Assembly (NCBI GenBank): GCA_009746045.1
Contig: RPFO01000089.1
Span: 421,958 to 485,957, forward strand
From: Mesostigma viride
Lineage: Eukaryota; Streptophyta; Mesostigmatophyceae; Mesostigmatales; Mesostigmataceae
Direction: 5' to 3'
Length of the DNA stretch: 64,000 nt
Part shown: one piece after another, positions 1 to 11,323 of the stretch
How positions within the stretch are numbered: the first letter of the stretch is position 1
Layout of the letters: each line of letters opens with the position of its first letter
Position numbers and translations under genes: made by a program
The notes under the pieces: model-generated
What the model was told of the DNA's origin: nothing
What the model saw: the letters and a program-made list of their open reading frames with translations, nothing else
The model's database searches: none

Positions 1-640
1 GCGCGCAACAACGGCCGTTCTTCCATGGAAGGTTCCGACATGCACTGCGCAGGCCTGAAGAATTACTTACCGAGAATAGCCGAAAATGTAGCAAAAAGCA
101 CCAGTTTGGTTTGGAATTCAATGCTACCGATATTAATGCATCGTTTACGGTCAAAAAGCCCCCCAAAAAAACTGCGAATTCACTGCCGCTATCACGAATT
201 CTATTTTATTCCGCGCGACCAAAAAATGCAGTTTACCCCCCATGCCGATGGCAGTAAAAGAAAGCAGCGATATTGTAAACCAGCAACTTGCCGCCACAAA
301 CCAACATCATTAAATCATCGTCTCCAACATTCGAGCATTTTTTTTGCATTTCTCTAGCCCTACATTGCTAGTTTCGCCTAAACGCAGTCGCCATGGCCAC
401 TTCCGCAAGGGATGCGCGCACCGTGCACCCACTTTTCACTTCACGGCGGTACCGCGAATATTTTTGGCGCCAAAAAATTCGGCGGGCGCACGTCCCCTTA
501 ACTCCAGCCCTTTCTTTCTTTTAGAGCTGTTAGGCTTGGCAACACATATATAGAAACAACATGCATAGCACTTGATATCCCTCCCAGCTCTCTGTAGTCT
601 CTGCTCGGGATTAATCAAGCACCAAATCACAACACATCTC
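1..640. other. Intergenic / repeat-derived stretch with no supported gene
   Basis: I see no convincing coding region here. The open frames are short and lack recognisable motifs. Positions 395-540 are homologous, in inverted orientation, to about 26760-26890, so this part is a dispersed repeat. If copia1 has a 3' LTR it should lie in or left of this stretch, but I could not match it to the 5' side of that element. Confidence 0.5.
395..545 (-). repeat. Dispersed repeat carrying a GGCGCC-centred palindrome
   Basis: The segment contains TTTTTGGCGCCAAAAA (461-476) inside about 150 bp that matches the reverse complement of 26760-26890. The shared blocks include a CCCAC...CTTTTCACTT run, CGGCGGTACC and GGCGCACGTCC. 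The palindrome equals two back-to-back E2F-type half sites (TTTSGCGC). Whether it acts as a promoter element is inference. No gene clearly follows it on the minus strand. Confidence 0.5.
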
Positions 641-979
641 AGCCATGACGAATTACAATGAATTCCCTATCCACTGGAAGTAGAAAACCAAGTGTTTGGA
701 GTAGCAGCTTGTGGCTAACCAGAATAATGACCAAAATGGAATCATCACCATAATGGCTCCTGATTGGAACCCCACAAGTTACCCACAAGACCTTATCAGG
801 TAGACATTGATAGTTATCAGAACTGGCGCCCACCATGGACTGAGAAATAGCACATCACAAAATATATTAAGCACATGACAAACTACCTTCCTCTGTCTGG
901 GACAAAACTAAGGGGACCTGTCGCCACCTCACCAGCAAGGTTGATGGGCCAGCCAATCCGGGAAAATCCGCCTAAGCAG

Positions 980-1010
980 CCCCAGGGAATCGAACCCTGC
1001 CCTATAAAAT
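980..1010 (-). other. tRNA T-arm-like motif in copia1 3' region
   Basis: On the minus strand the sequence reads GGGTTCGATTCCC, a B-box-like T-arm, followed by a TTAGGCGGAT segment. The same pair of motifs occurs in the spacers of the palindrome array at 23.9-24.7 kb, and a T-arm alone occurs near 41985 in copia2. There is no acceptor stem or A box nearby, so this is not a tRNA gene. Confidence 0.5.
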
Positions 1011-1230
1011 CCCTTTGGTTGAGACAAACCTCAAACTGAGGACAAACCCCCAACCAACATCATGCTCCATGACTGAGCATTACATAGAATACAGTATTAT
1101 ACACATATGTACACAGAGCATTACTGCCCTCAGAGCATCACAGCTCTCAGCATAACAGAGCCCAGCTCTATGTTAGCTCTTCTCACCCAATCAGTCACCA
1201 AACTCAAAGCTCCAACTGGAATTGCTCAAC

Positions 1231-4200
1231 TCACACAGAGGAGCTCATCAGCTTGTAAAGAAGCTTATATTGCTCAGCAGACTTGTGAGGTAACTTGGTC
1301 AAGGCATCAGCAGGATTCTCAGAACCTGGAAGATGTTGAATATCCACCAGACCTGCCAACTCCTTCAACAGGAGATAATCCAGATCTCTGCTCCTGGCCA
1401 ACTGCTTGTGCACAAACTGGACCATGCCCATGTTATCTGAAAGGATCAAGGTTTCCATCTGAAGAGTATGAGGAGTCACTGAAGCCATAGCTAGCAACAG
1501 CTCCTTGATGTACAAACTGGACTGAATCCCTTCACAAATGGCTCTGCACTCAGAGACATCTGAACTCACAGCAACCCTTCTTTGAAGACGACTGTACCAG
1601 GCCACAAGACTAGGCCTATGTTGCTGAAGCACAAACAAGCCAGCTGACCTGCCTCTGACCTTAGAAACTTGCCTGCTATCCATGGAGCTATCAACATAGA
1701 TATCCAAGGAAAATGGCAAAGACAAATCAATCCCAGCTAAAGTAATACCAGGAGACTTGTTAACATGTGCAATAATCTGGGAAGGCTCCTCCAGAATTAG
1801 CACATCATCAGGGGATCTGCTATGGACCATCATGTCAGGCCCACAAATGCTGCCATACCAGGCCAACTTGCCTTTCAGCTCAGGTGCAATGGATGACGTC
1901 ATGACCTCTGGAACAGATTGAAGAATGGTACTCTTGTAGTCATTGCCCGCCTGCAGCTTAATCAGCCACTGACTCCCCTCCTGAACCAATGTAGCCTGCA
2001 TTCCACAGAACGTGACAGCCTCTCCAGGCTTCTGCCACAATTCTTTTCCCAAAGGAAATGCATCATTAATGATGGGCACAAACTGACTCAACCACTTAGT
2101 GGGAGCAATCAAGTGCAAGTCATCACCATGCAGGCTAGCATACACAGGTAAATCATGCCACCTACCCAGCAATAAACATGGGTCCACAGATGACACCTTC
2201 AACCCACAGTGTTTAGTCAAGAAGTCTTCCAAGGTGAGCCTCCAAATGATGGGACTGGACCTGAGACCTTCTAGACCCTTCAGAATCAGCAGGTAGCTAG
2301 ACTGGAGCTCTGCCTGCCAGGCTACAGGAACTGGCACATGAAATGGAGTTTCACAATGCCACACCTGCTGAGCCACACTGGGATCACCCTTCAGAAATGC
2401 TCTCTTGAAATCTAGCAGAACTGAAGACATATCAGCACCCTGGTTCAGCATACCGACATACAGGCACAATAAAATACGCCATGTATCATGTAGCATCCCA
2501 GGTGTATACAACTCCTCGCCCAGAAGATCCCCAGTACCACGGTATTCATTGAGAACTGGACGCACATGGGGAACAGACACCCCCTCCACCTCCTTCCGCT
2601 TGATGACGAATCTGAGCTTCAACCGTGTACTGTATGGGGGAACTTCATTCACAGGCTGACAGCAGTCAAACTGCAACCACTCCTCTAGAGCCTTGGCAAA
2701 TGCTAGCCTCCAGGCCTCAAACATTAGAGGAGAACTCATTTCCTGGACAAGCTGATCATAGCTAAGAGGAGAATGAGCAGCCAGTGATCTCTTAGTAATA
2801 CCAATACTGCTAGGGTGTAGAGCAGCTGGCATAACAAGACTGGAAGCCACAGGAATCTGATTCTCAGGCCACTGCACATTCTTGATCGCTTTCACAGAAT
2901 TAAATACACTGGCAAGGGAGGTTTTAAAATTGACCAAGGGTATGCCCCAGCCAAACTTTCTCAGCTTATCAGATGCCACAACAATTCTAGGAGAGCTCAG
3001 AAAATTTTGACCCAAGATGATAGGGCCATCATAATCTTCAAGCACAAGAAATGTGACATCCTCACCCATGAAGGGTACCAGCACCTCTCCCAATACCATA
3101 ATGTGTGTCCTGCCACTAAAGTCAGACACCCAAGCACAACTAGGCGAAAGCACCTGCCGTTGACCTGTATGTTGAGATCCCATAACAGAAACCTCAGCAT
3201 TGGTATCTACCTCTAGGACAGCATCCTCGGACTCCTCCAACTGGCTGAGCTTGGACACCCGAGGTCCTTGCTTGGCTTTTTGCATAGCCAGCACCACATC
3301 TTTCAGGCCCACACCTCTATGCTTAGTGAGGCTAGAGGGGACCACATCTGCCTGTCCTAAGGATGGAAAGTTAACCGATCCAGGGGTCTGGCCAGGACTT
3401 ACCCGGGGATTACTTCCAGCTTGAACGTGATGATCAGGGATGACGTCATGACCAACTGGCAAGGTTGTCACATCAGGAGCTACTGCCTCTGCTTCAGCAC
3501 CCCTTAGACGTACATATGACCACGACAGACGGTGCACATTCTGGGGAGGATCCTCCATCTTCACCCAGCACTTGTGCCCAGCTAGTTCCACCCTGGTCAC
3601 TACTCCAGGGTGCCAGCTACCACGCTTGCCTGCAAGCTTGGGCTCTTTCCACACAATTACCCTCTGGCCAACAACAGGTTTCAGAACACTCCAGCCCTTG
3701 TCTTTCTGCCTCAACTTGGCAAACTTGAACATAAGGCTATCTTTCCAGGCTTGCTCAACCTCAGTAGGGAGCTCCCGAAGATGCAATGATAATGGAGTCA
3801 CAGGGACCTCTCCAACATACATGGATGCCCTGACATTCAATCTGTCCTCAACTGACCTTAACCAGGCCGTCTTGATAATAGCTGGAACCAATCTTGGAAT
3901 CTTCTTCTCCGTCAGCAGAATAGTCTTGAGTTCTCTGATTGTCCTCTCCACCACGCCTTGACTGCCATGGGACTCCCTGTGTACAACAAATAACTCAGGG
4001 AGGTCTTCATTCCCCATGCAGCACTCAAATTCTAAATCACACTGCAGCTGGATCACTGGTTTCATTCTGGATCTGATAGCCTGGAGCCCAGCCACCAAAC
4101 ATGGCTTAGACTTGTCTTGCAACAGCTCCAGCACCTTGTACTTGGTATATCTGTCAACACCAACCAACAAAATCAGTTTCCTGATTTCTTGGATATCACA

Positions 4201-4823
4201 TTGTACATATCCAGGCTGCAACACAGGTTGTCTGACATGAGACTTCTTAGGCTTGGGAGCAACCAGCCTACAGGAACAAGCCTCAGCAACCTGTTTTACT
4301 GCATTAAACAAAGATGTCCCTCCCAGCCTCCTTGCAAACTGGAGTGCCTGGGCAGCATGACCAAACATGTGATGCAATCTCAATGCAATGTTTGACACAA
4401 GAGACATTTTATTAAATACAGGTGAGGTGCTGGAACAGCACGCTCACTTACAACCATGCTCCCCATTGCATCATTCAGGCCATCAGCCTCACCCTCCTCC
4501 TCTAGAGGAGCTTCCTGCCCTAAGGCAGGACTTCCACGCTCCAACATTGAAGGAGTACGCAAACTACCTCCAAGAGCCATGTGGGAACGTTGTTGCCTTG
4601 TGGTAACTGCTTTCACCATGGTGACGTGGGAAGACCCAGTCACTACCCCATTGTGTTCTTCCTCCATGGATGCACCCTCAACCTGTGCAGGGGGACTCTC
4701 AACCTTAAGTGGGAGACTCTCAACCTGTGCAGGGAGCAAATCAACTTCATCCAGAGTAATGGGGGGGTCACTCTTAGCCCCCTCCCTGGCGGACCCTAGC
4801 AAGCCCAGGGAAGGCTGAGCCCG
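1231..4823 (-). pseudogene. pol: copia1 pol: integrase, retropepsin-like, RT, RNase H
   Basis: A 1058-codon ORF runs 4407 to 1231. It is preceded by about 140 codons of linker (4823-4380) in the gag frame, so one frameshift separates the two near 4400. Domains in order, numbered from 4407: an HHCC-type zinc region (HMFGHAAQ, then C-x-C near 45); an integrase core with D85, D124 and E154; a basic C-terminal segment; then a retropepsin-like domain with triad DTN at 401-403 and ILGQNFL near 470. RT follows with LLDFKRAF (D666) and HGDD at 760-763, and RNase H with YVDSSMDS, SECRAICEG and LSDN, ending in the ENPADALTK motif. Canonical copia order puts protease before integrase; here it follows. 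The TGA stop is at 1231-1233. Confidence 0.85.
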
Positions 4824-4829
4824 TCAGGT
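4818..4829 (-). promoter_or_regulatory. copia1 gag/pol junction: in-frame UGA CGG, putative readthrough site
   Basis: On the minus strand the gag frame reads ACC TGA CGG GCT CAG and continues open in the same frame to about 4380. UGA followed by CGG is one of the two best-known type II readthrough contexts (tobravirus-like). Matching in-frame UGA-C junctions occur in copia2 and copia3. Function is inferred from the shared layout. Confidence 0.55.
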
Positions 4830-5857
4830 TGGGTTGTTATACCCACCTTGGCCCCTTTGCTTACGCCAGCTAGGGCAGTCCTTACGGATGTGGCCCTGCT
4901 GGTGACAGAAATAACATGTGATACGAGGTGTCCCCACCCCAGGTGGTCCCCGCTGGGACCCCACCCTGTTGAAATCAAATCTGGGACGCTGAGCCGCTGG
5001 CTGCTCCTGGGAAGGACCTCCACGACGCTTGAAGCCACTGAAGCCCTTGGCCTGGAAGCCCCCCCGCTTGGAAGGCCCTGACCTTGGTGGACCATAACCG
5101 TTGGAGGGCTGCCCCCCCATTGGTTGCCCTTGACCTTGGGAACACTGCCCCTGCTGCAGCTGCCATCCACCTTATCCTTCTCCTTCTGCTTCTCCCTGGC
5201 CTTGTCTGCCTCCTTCTTGCCTCCCACATACTTGCCCCTGAAATAATCCTTGATCTTGGCCACCATAGCAGCCCAGGTGGTGCATGTACGCATGTGCACC
5301 TGCAGGTTATCCAAGGTGACCTCATCCAATCCCAGGCTACCTAGGAAATCATCCATGGCAATCTCATCTGACACTACATACCCCTTGCCAGCACAATTGT
5401 GCCTGAGCTCCTGAAAATCCTCAAATGCCTGCAGAATCAGACCCTCAGCCTTGTAATCAATGTACTCCTTCTTCCAAAAGGAGCCATCACTAGCCCTCTT
5501 ATCATCTAGGAACACCTCAAACTCAGCTAGAAAAACCTCCCAGGAATCTCCATCCTCAAACTTGTCATTTACATACTTCTGCACCCTCTTGGGACACTTA
5601 AGAAGGTACTGTGACATACACAGCACCTGCAGAGGATTGTTACCATTATACAAGCCCTTGTATCCCTTAAGGTGCCTAATGGTAATATCCTTATCCTTAA
5701 CAGTCCAGTGCTCCTTGAGACTGGGAAGCTGGTTAAGAATAGCAAAGCCCTCCTGGGCCTTGGCTCTGCGGGGTTGCTCTGCTGCTGCTGGACGATTAAA
5801 ATTCTGACCCCGCAGCATTCGCTCGTCGCGTATCTCGCCGTCTTCCAAACCCTGCAT
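4824..5857 (-). pseudogene. gag: copia1 gag (capsid-nucleocapsid), frameshifted
   Basis: The ORF begins at 5857 (MQGLEDGEIRDERML). It has a UBN2/gag-like helical region (residues roughly 45-200, including LKGYKGLYNGNNPLQVLCMS and WAAMVAKIKDYF) and then a lysine-rich stretch. The CCHC zinc knuckle CYFCHQQGHIRKDC, near 4890, lies in a different frame (ORF 5120-4824), so a frameshift falls between about 5200 and 5120. The knuckle would bind genomic RNA in the particle. The knuckle frame ends with NNPT-TGA at 4826-4824. The same frame then stays open for another 140 codons toward pol, which suggests stop-codon readthrough in the ancestor. Confidence 0.75.
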
Positions 5858-5987
5858 GGTCGCTGCGAATGCCGATGCCGATGCTGAAGAAAGAATACTG
5901 CTGGGGAATTAATAAATTAATCCCTTAAGCTCTGGAACCAAGAAAAAATTTTCCTGAATTAATTCACTGTTAATTATAACAGAAAAT

Positions 5988-6550
5988 TTAATCCAGCCGC
6001 ATATCGTCGCGCGGAGGCTGCAATACGTTATCCAAAATCTGCTGCACAATACTCGGATATAAATCAGGAAGCGCCTCGCTGTTTTCACCTGGCTCCTCAG
6101 CGTTTGATTGCCGCTGAATCGAAGCAGCGACGTTTATGATACCGTCGACTGACGACGCCCACCCGTTGTTGCTAACCGGAACTGCGACAGCGGAAGAGTC
6201 GCCGAAATTCCAGACCACGCTGTCGCCAACGCCAGAACACCCAAGCCGTAGGTGCGAAGCGCCGAAATTACTTGAGCTTGCTCGTCTGATCCCGACGCTG
6301 CAAGCCTTCGGAAAATATGGGAATTTTCCGACAGGATTTCCAAATCTTGAGTAAGGTCGTCGACGAACTGATGCAGATCGTTAGAAACTGGCGGCCGGCT
6401 GACGAGCGCTTGAGACAGCGAAGGTTGAACAGCACGCGAATGCAGCGCAGCAGTTGACGCCGTACGTTGAACGTTGAAATTAAAGCCTGAAGACGATGGA
6501 GCCGACGCACGCTCGGGAGATGGCTCACGATATTCACGCGTGTTTCCCAT
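5988..6550 (-). pseudogene. copia1 5' ORF upstream of gag, frameshifted
   Basis: Starting at 6550 (MGNTREYREPSP), about 190 codons can be followed in two overlapping frames: 6550 to 6134, then 6218 to 5988, ending at QPPRDDMRLD. The product is alanine/serine-rich and low in aromatic residues, with a long likely helical middle (FVDDLTQDLEILSENSHIF). Copia2 has a 321-codon ORF in the same place, between its LTR and gag, with a similar helical character, so this seems a family feature rather than noise. I do not recognise a domain. It could be the N-terminal part of Gag or a separate accessory protein. The frame break means this copy is not functional. Confidence 0.5.
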
Positions 6551-6589
6551 ATAATGGAAAAACACCGTAAAAATTGCCGACACCAGAAA

Positions 6590-7262
6590 TCAATGCCGTA
6601 ATCAGTAGATTACGAACTCGCTTGTAATTCGAGTTAACGAAACTGTGGCTGAACTGTGGTTCAGCCTGCACTGATTAATATCTACAGAGGAAGTAGTTAT
6701 ATTAATCAATAGGTTTACGTTGCTGGTTATGGCTACCAGCACAGAACGCACGAGGCACGTGAGAACCGTCGCCGAAGGTGCTAGGACACAGGTGCAGGGA
6801 AAGTGGTGCTACCAAGTGGCAGCGTCCTGCTCGTTATATACTAATTGTGACGCAGTCACATCCAGATGACTGATAGGACAGATCATCTCACAATATTGCT
6901 GTCCTTCACTCTGGACCAGCAGTCTGATCTCGACTCGTTATCCATAAATAGTCACATCAGTGTCCTGTCGCACAAGTCCTGTCACTATTTGTTACGTCTA
7001 ATCAATAGCATTGAATAGACCGCAGTGTCGGAGACTAAATGTCCTATCGTACACTGTGACAAGACGTCGTATGCCACGCGTCACTTGAAGAACCACCGTA
7101 GAATCACCGAATCCAAGTAGAATGTAGTAGAACAGTATCTTGCTCATATCTCGAGCAATACTCATCAGAATGAACCCGTTTCTGGATTGTAGTAACCGGA
7201 AGTAGAATCTCTACAAGCCAAGTAGCTTAGTAGAATAATATTGCTTGCCAGGCAATATTAAC
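6590..7262 (-). repeat. copia1 probable 5' LTR
   Basis: The stretch lies directly upstream of the element's first ORF and has no coding potential. Its right end (AATATTGCTTGCCAGGCAATATT then AACT) resembles the hairpin-plus-TAACT end of the copia2 LTR. An internal GAGAACCGTCGCC string is shared with the copia3 LTR. There is no second copy in the window, so the left limit and LTR identity are inferred by analogy. Confidence 0.4.
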
Positions 7263-7290
7263 TGATGCCCTTACGGTAGAGTTTCCTGCG

Positions 7291-7808
7291 GTGCCGGGTA
7301 CTACGTACAGCACGGTTCTCCTGCAGCCCATCCTGGAGTGGGATGCCCGTCGTCCAGCGCCCATCCCGGGCCAGGGCCTGGACTCCCGTGGCCATGCTCC
7401 TCCTCGGGCTAGCGACTACCTAGAGACGTTCGGTGGCGCTCACGTGAGGTTCGGCACATCCGGATGTGGCCGTCTAACGTGGAGCCCCTGGTAGATCTGT
7501 TCTTCCCGACGGGTTTGCGCCCTCGGATCCGGTACCATCGCCTACTCCTGCGGGCTCTCTGTTTGATCGCGGTAGAGCCTTTCCTACGCCTCTTTGCCTG
7601 TGGTTTCCTGGACTGGGCCCGTGGCCAGGTCGTTCTTACGCAGCATAGGTATTACTGGGCCTTTCTGGGCCTTTTTCCTGATGGCGTGTGGGCCGATGTT
7701 TTCCTCACTGTAGATAGGCATGACAATGCCGATGATGTGGCCCACTACCAGGCGTACCTGGATGTTCTGCTGGCCTCTCGTGGCACTTACCAGACTGATG
7801 GCAACTAG
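7291..7808 (+). CDS. Unrecognised overlapping ORFs after copia1
   Basis: Two overlapping frames, 7291-7494 (67 aa) and 7464-7808 (114 aa), are open. The longer one is leucine/aromatic-rich (RLFACGFLDWARGQVVLTQHRYYWAFLGLFPDG), ends TYQTDG-N-stop, and contains two hydrophobic stretches. I do not recognise the family. A TATA-like TATATAGAG follows at about 7851, so these could be the 3' coding end of an unidentified element whose LTR begins downstream. A chance ORF cannot be excluded. Confidence 0.3.
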
Positions 7809-8582
7809 ATAGAGGGCCTTAGGCCCGACCTGAGGGTGTTGTCCCTCCGGTATATAGAGTCGCCCTCATATTCTGGCCAGTTGATTGGTCGTTCTTGGTC
7901 CTTGGTACTGATTTGTTTACTCTGTGTGTCCTGCCTAGTGCCATTCCCCCCCGGCAAGGCCTCTGTGCCAGGCAGTTAGGGGAACCTCCCACCAGGCTTG
8001 GTGCTAGCTAACCCTACACCACCCGGCGTGGTGGTGGAACCGAGTTAACACGTTGGTGCTTTGTATCTTGGATGGCCTGTCGATTGTGTTGGTGTGTGCT
8101 GGGTGCATTAGGTTTTTCCTACCCCTTGGTTTCCTCCCTGTGCGTAGGGAGAGGGCTCCCTACCTTTGTGGGGGGGGAGGTGTTACGTCGCGTAACAATT
8201 CGTTGTAGTTACGGACGTAAATTAGGTCTTTTGCCTCGGTCGTTCCTAGGTTTACGTGTAGTTCCAACTGGGACACTGTTGTCCTCGTGACAGTACTGTG
8301 GTACATTGGGTGCTTTTGGGCGTCGCGCCGCGTACTTTATTAGTGGTCCTTATCCTAATTTGGTAGAATGTAGTGGACCAGCGTGCATCTGTGCATCTGT
8401 CTGTGCATCTGTAGGCAAGGGCCAGGTCGGCCCGAGCATGCTGGACCGTTGGTGACCATTTATGCACGTTCTACCCCTCGTGTGGTCACTCGGCGAATTA
8501 ACACATATAGGCTTGGGTCACGGCAGTGTAGTGTGTTTCCTTCCTCTATTCCTGGAATAAACGGGTTCGGGTAAATGGTTGT
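7809..8582 (+). repeat. Possible solo LTR-like regulatory stretch
   Basis: No gene is visible. The stretch holds a TATATAGAG box (about 7851), inverted GGCTTGG/CCACCCGGCGTGGTGG-type hairpins (7980-8040), three tandem copies of GTGCATCT (8383-8410) and an AATAAA signal at about 8557. A glycine/arginine-rich ORF starts right after it. This order (promoter box, polyA signal, gag-like ORF) is what an LTR followed by gag would look like, but there is no second copy in the window to prove it. Confidence 0.3.
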
Positions 8583-8759
8583 ATGGCGTATTATAGCAAC
8601 ACATACGTGAATGCATTGAGATCAGCTCCGTCTCGTTCGTCTTTCGCTAGGGGTTTGAGTAGAGGAGGCCTCACCAATTTAGGTAGTATCAGGCCCGGTA
8701 GAGGTAGAGGTGGAGGTAGAAGTTTAGGACGTAACAGTACTCCGCGATGCCTTGGATAA
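8583..8759 (+). CDS. 58-codon RG-rich ORF, possibly a truncated gag start
   Basis: ATG at 8583 opens 58 codons ending at TAA 8757-8759. The product starts MAYYSNTYVNALRSAPSRSS and contains an RPGRGRGGGRSLGRN run, typical of RNA-binding RGG segments. It is cut off where the dispersed repeat GTACTCCGCGATGCC begins (8738). That repeat recurs three times in the next 1.3 kb, so the ORF appears truncated by repeat insertion. It is short and compositionally biased, so coding status is uncertain. Confidence 0.3.
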   Translation: MAYYSNTYVNALRSAPSRSSFARGLSRGGLTNLGSIRPGRGRGGGRSLGRNSTPRCLG

Positions 8760-10030
8760 TACTGCGGGATACTGTGACATTGCTAAATTAGTAATATAGA
8801 CTAGTGTCACCCGCTGGCTTCGCCCAGCCCAAAACAGGGTCCCTTTTTTTGGCAGTACTTCGCCCCGCTGCCCGCTGCCCGCAGCCCGCAGCGCGCTGCC
8901 CGTTGCCCGCTGCCCGCTGCCCGCTGCCCGCTGCCCGCTGCCCGCTGCCCGCTGCCCGCTGCCCGCTGCCCGCTGCCCGCTGCCCGCTGCCCGCTGCCCG
9001 CTGCCCGCTGCCCGCTGGAATATACGGTGCTCGCTTCGCTCGCAGATTGGTGCGCAGTACGCTGCCCGCTGCCCGCTGGAATAGTACGGTGCTCGCTTCG
9101 CTGGCGGATTGGCGCGCAGTACGCTGCTCGCTGCCCGCTGGAATAGTACGGTGCTCGCTTCGCTCGCGGATTGGTGCGCAGTACGGTGCTCGCTCGCTTC
9201 GCTCGCTCGCTGGGATTGGTGGTTAGTGATTCCGGTTGTTTTGGATTGGCGGGGTACTCCGCGATGCCTTGGATAGTGCGGGATGACTACTACATTGCTA
9301 AATTAATAAATAGGACTAGAGTAACCCGCTGGCTCCGCCCAGCCCAAAACAGGGTCCCTTTTTTTGGCAGTACTTCGCCCCGCTGCCCGCAGCCCGCAGC
9401 CCGCAGCCCGCAGCCCGCAGCCCGCAGCCCGCTGCCCGCTGCCCGCTGCCCGCTGCCCGCTGGAATAGTACGGTGCTCGCTTCGCTCGCGGATTGGGTGC
9501 GCAGTACGCTGCCCGCTGCCCTCTGGAATAGTACGGTGCTCGCTTCGCTCGCGGATTGGTGCGCAGTACGGTGCTCGCTCGCTTCGCTCGCTCGCCGCGC
9601 GCAGCGCACAGCTCGCTGCGCTCGCTGTGCGCTGCGCGCAGGCCGCTGAAGCGGCCGCTCGCTCGCTTCGCTCGCTCGCTTGGCGCTTCGCGCGGATTGG
9701 TGGTAAGTGATTCCGGTTGTTTTGGATTGGCGGTGTACTCCGCGATGCCCTGGATAGTGGCGGATTACCTTACATTGCTAAGTGTAAGGCATAGTGCGCA
9801 GTACGGTGCTCGCTCGCTCCGCTCGCTCGCGGTAGGGTGCTCGCTCGCTTCGCTAGCTCGCTGCGCTCGCCGTGCGCTGCGCGCAGGCCGCTTTCAGCGG
9901 CCGCTCGCTCGCTTCGCTCGCTCGCTGGGATTGGTGGTTAGTGATTCCGGTTGTTTTGGATTGGCGGGGAAGTTGCGATGCCTTGGATAGTGCGGGATTA
10001 CCTTACATTGCTAAATTAATATATAGGATC
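8738..10030 (+). repeat. Complex repeat block: CTGCCCG heptamer arrays and CGCTCG palindromes
   Basis: A module beginning TACTCCGCGATGCC and ending near TTGCTAAATTA occurs at about 8739, 9255 and 9736, with a variant at 9975. Two modules continue into GCCCAGCCCAAAACAGGG and then a heptamer minisatellite of CTGCCCG/CCCGCTG (about 8861-9018 and 9380-9465; the second mixes CCCGCAG). Between modules lie CTCGCTTCGCTCG-type inverted runs and a GGCCGCTGAAGCGGCC palindrome. Open frames across it encode only PAARCPLPAARC-type repeats and are by-products of the heptamer. I see no gene. Confidence 0.8.
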
Positions 10031-11323
10031 TCGCGAAAACAATTAAGCATGTTTGCCACTGGTCGCAACCCCAGGGGGTCTCTAGGTTAGAAGTTACAGA
10101 GCCTCAAAAACCGTTAAGTTACTGAAAGGGTAGGTAGGTAGGGTGCCGGGCCGATATGGGTTTTTAACAACAAAACACTTGGATTTTCTGCTAGCTCCCT
10201 GTATGGTCGGAATTTTGAAACGGTTTGACGGACAAACTGATAGCACTTGGCGAGCTGAACCCAAATCTGCAGTCAAAATTTTGGCAGGTACCATAGAGGG
10301 GGGGGGGTTGCCCGCAAGATGATGCTGCCCCTAGGCACGGAAGTATGCTGCCGTCACTCTGCCACCACTACAAGGCTTCGGCTATCCAATGCCGTGCCGT
10401 GCCAGTATGATCGCGTCGCGCCGGCCAACCGACGACCCATTTAAGAAAACCGGAATTTTCCCATACACCAATATGCTCAAACGGTACTGTGGAGCTCGTG
10501 GAGCTGATCATTTTGCTCCCTAGGTCGACCCCTATAACCCTTGGGAGCTCAGGGTTTTGCTAGGTATAGCGCCTACGTGCTAGGTAGGTAGGGTCCAAGG
10601 GCCAACTTTTGGAAAATTTCAGCATACAGTGTGTAGTGTCTGATATTTTTGTTTTTTCCACCCCCCCTGGCGCCGCCCTAAAAATTTGGCTGGATGTCCC
10701 CCCTCCTACTGTACGCTGCACTATGCCGGGCTGGATGTCCCCCCTCCTACTGTAGTTAGGTAGTCTTACCTACGTTGCACACGCTGCGGAATGGGAATTT
10801 TGTTCGGAAAAGAGAAAAGAGTGAGAAAAGTTTGTTTTCAGTCATTGGCCAGATGTAGGTGGCAGAATAAAGTACATCATAACGTGCGTACATCCGCCAC
10901 GTGGCCCCTGGGCAAATTTTGTGACATCCGCGGGCGCGTAAGCGAAGAATTTTACGCGCATGGACAGATTGTCCTCCGAAATCATGGTCGGTGGCACTGA
11001 ACGAGGCGATTTAAGCCGGATCGGCGTCCGCTTTGTGACAACCCGCGTGTCGAACAGGCAATTCCCTTGAGTGCCGATGCCGTGCCTTGGTTACTTCCAG
11101 ATCTGTCTCGCCGTCCTGTTTTTCGGCTGGTAGCGTAGCAATCCGCAGGCAACTGCCGTGAAATCTGAAGTGCGGTGGATGTATTGTTCCGACGGGGCCT
11201 GCCGATGGGCGATCGGGCAGCAATGATTTCGCAATCCTAGAGTGCAGTCTCTTCCGGGCATAGATACAACGGATCGCCCTTTCTACCAGTGGAATTGCCT
11301 TTATACGGAGTGGTTAATCTACG
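10031..11323. other. Intergenic stretch upstream of the HOT gene
   Basis: No coding region is supported. The stretch holds TAGGTAGGTAGGGT clusters (10131 and 10581) and a directly repeated CTGGATGTCCCCCCTCCTAC (about 10691 and 10731). The last few hundred bases before 11324 presumably include the HOT promoter and 5' leader. I cannot point to a TATA box or start site with confidence. Confidence 0.5.

Larger units (their letters stand above)
640..7262 (-). mobile_element. copia1: decayed Ty1/copia-like LTR retrotransposon
   Basis: Read on the minus strand the order is a probable 5' LTR (about 6590-7262), a small 5' ORF, gag with a CCHC knuckle, then integrase, retropepsin-like, reverse transcriptase and RNase H domains, ending at 1231, then an untranslated 3' region with a tRNA-T-arm-like motif near 990. 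The right boundary is inferred from the sequence TTAACT at 7257-7262, which follows an AATATTGC...GCAATATT hairpin. Copia2 and copia3 LTRs also end in (C)AACT on the same side. No 3' LTR was found and no target duplication can be shown, so the left edge is approximate. Frameshifts in gag and just before integrase indicate a dead copy. Confidence 0.75.

Noticed and set aside
8804-9710. Long open frames (140-179 codons) encoding PAARCPLPAARC-type proteins
   Set aside because: They are translations of the CTGCCCG heptamer and CTCGCTTCG repeats. A 7-bp unit stays open by chance in several frames.
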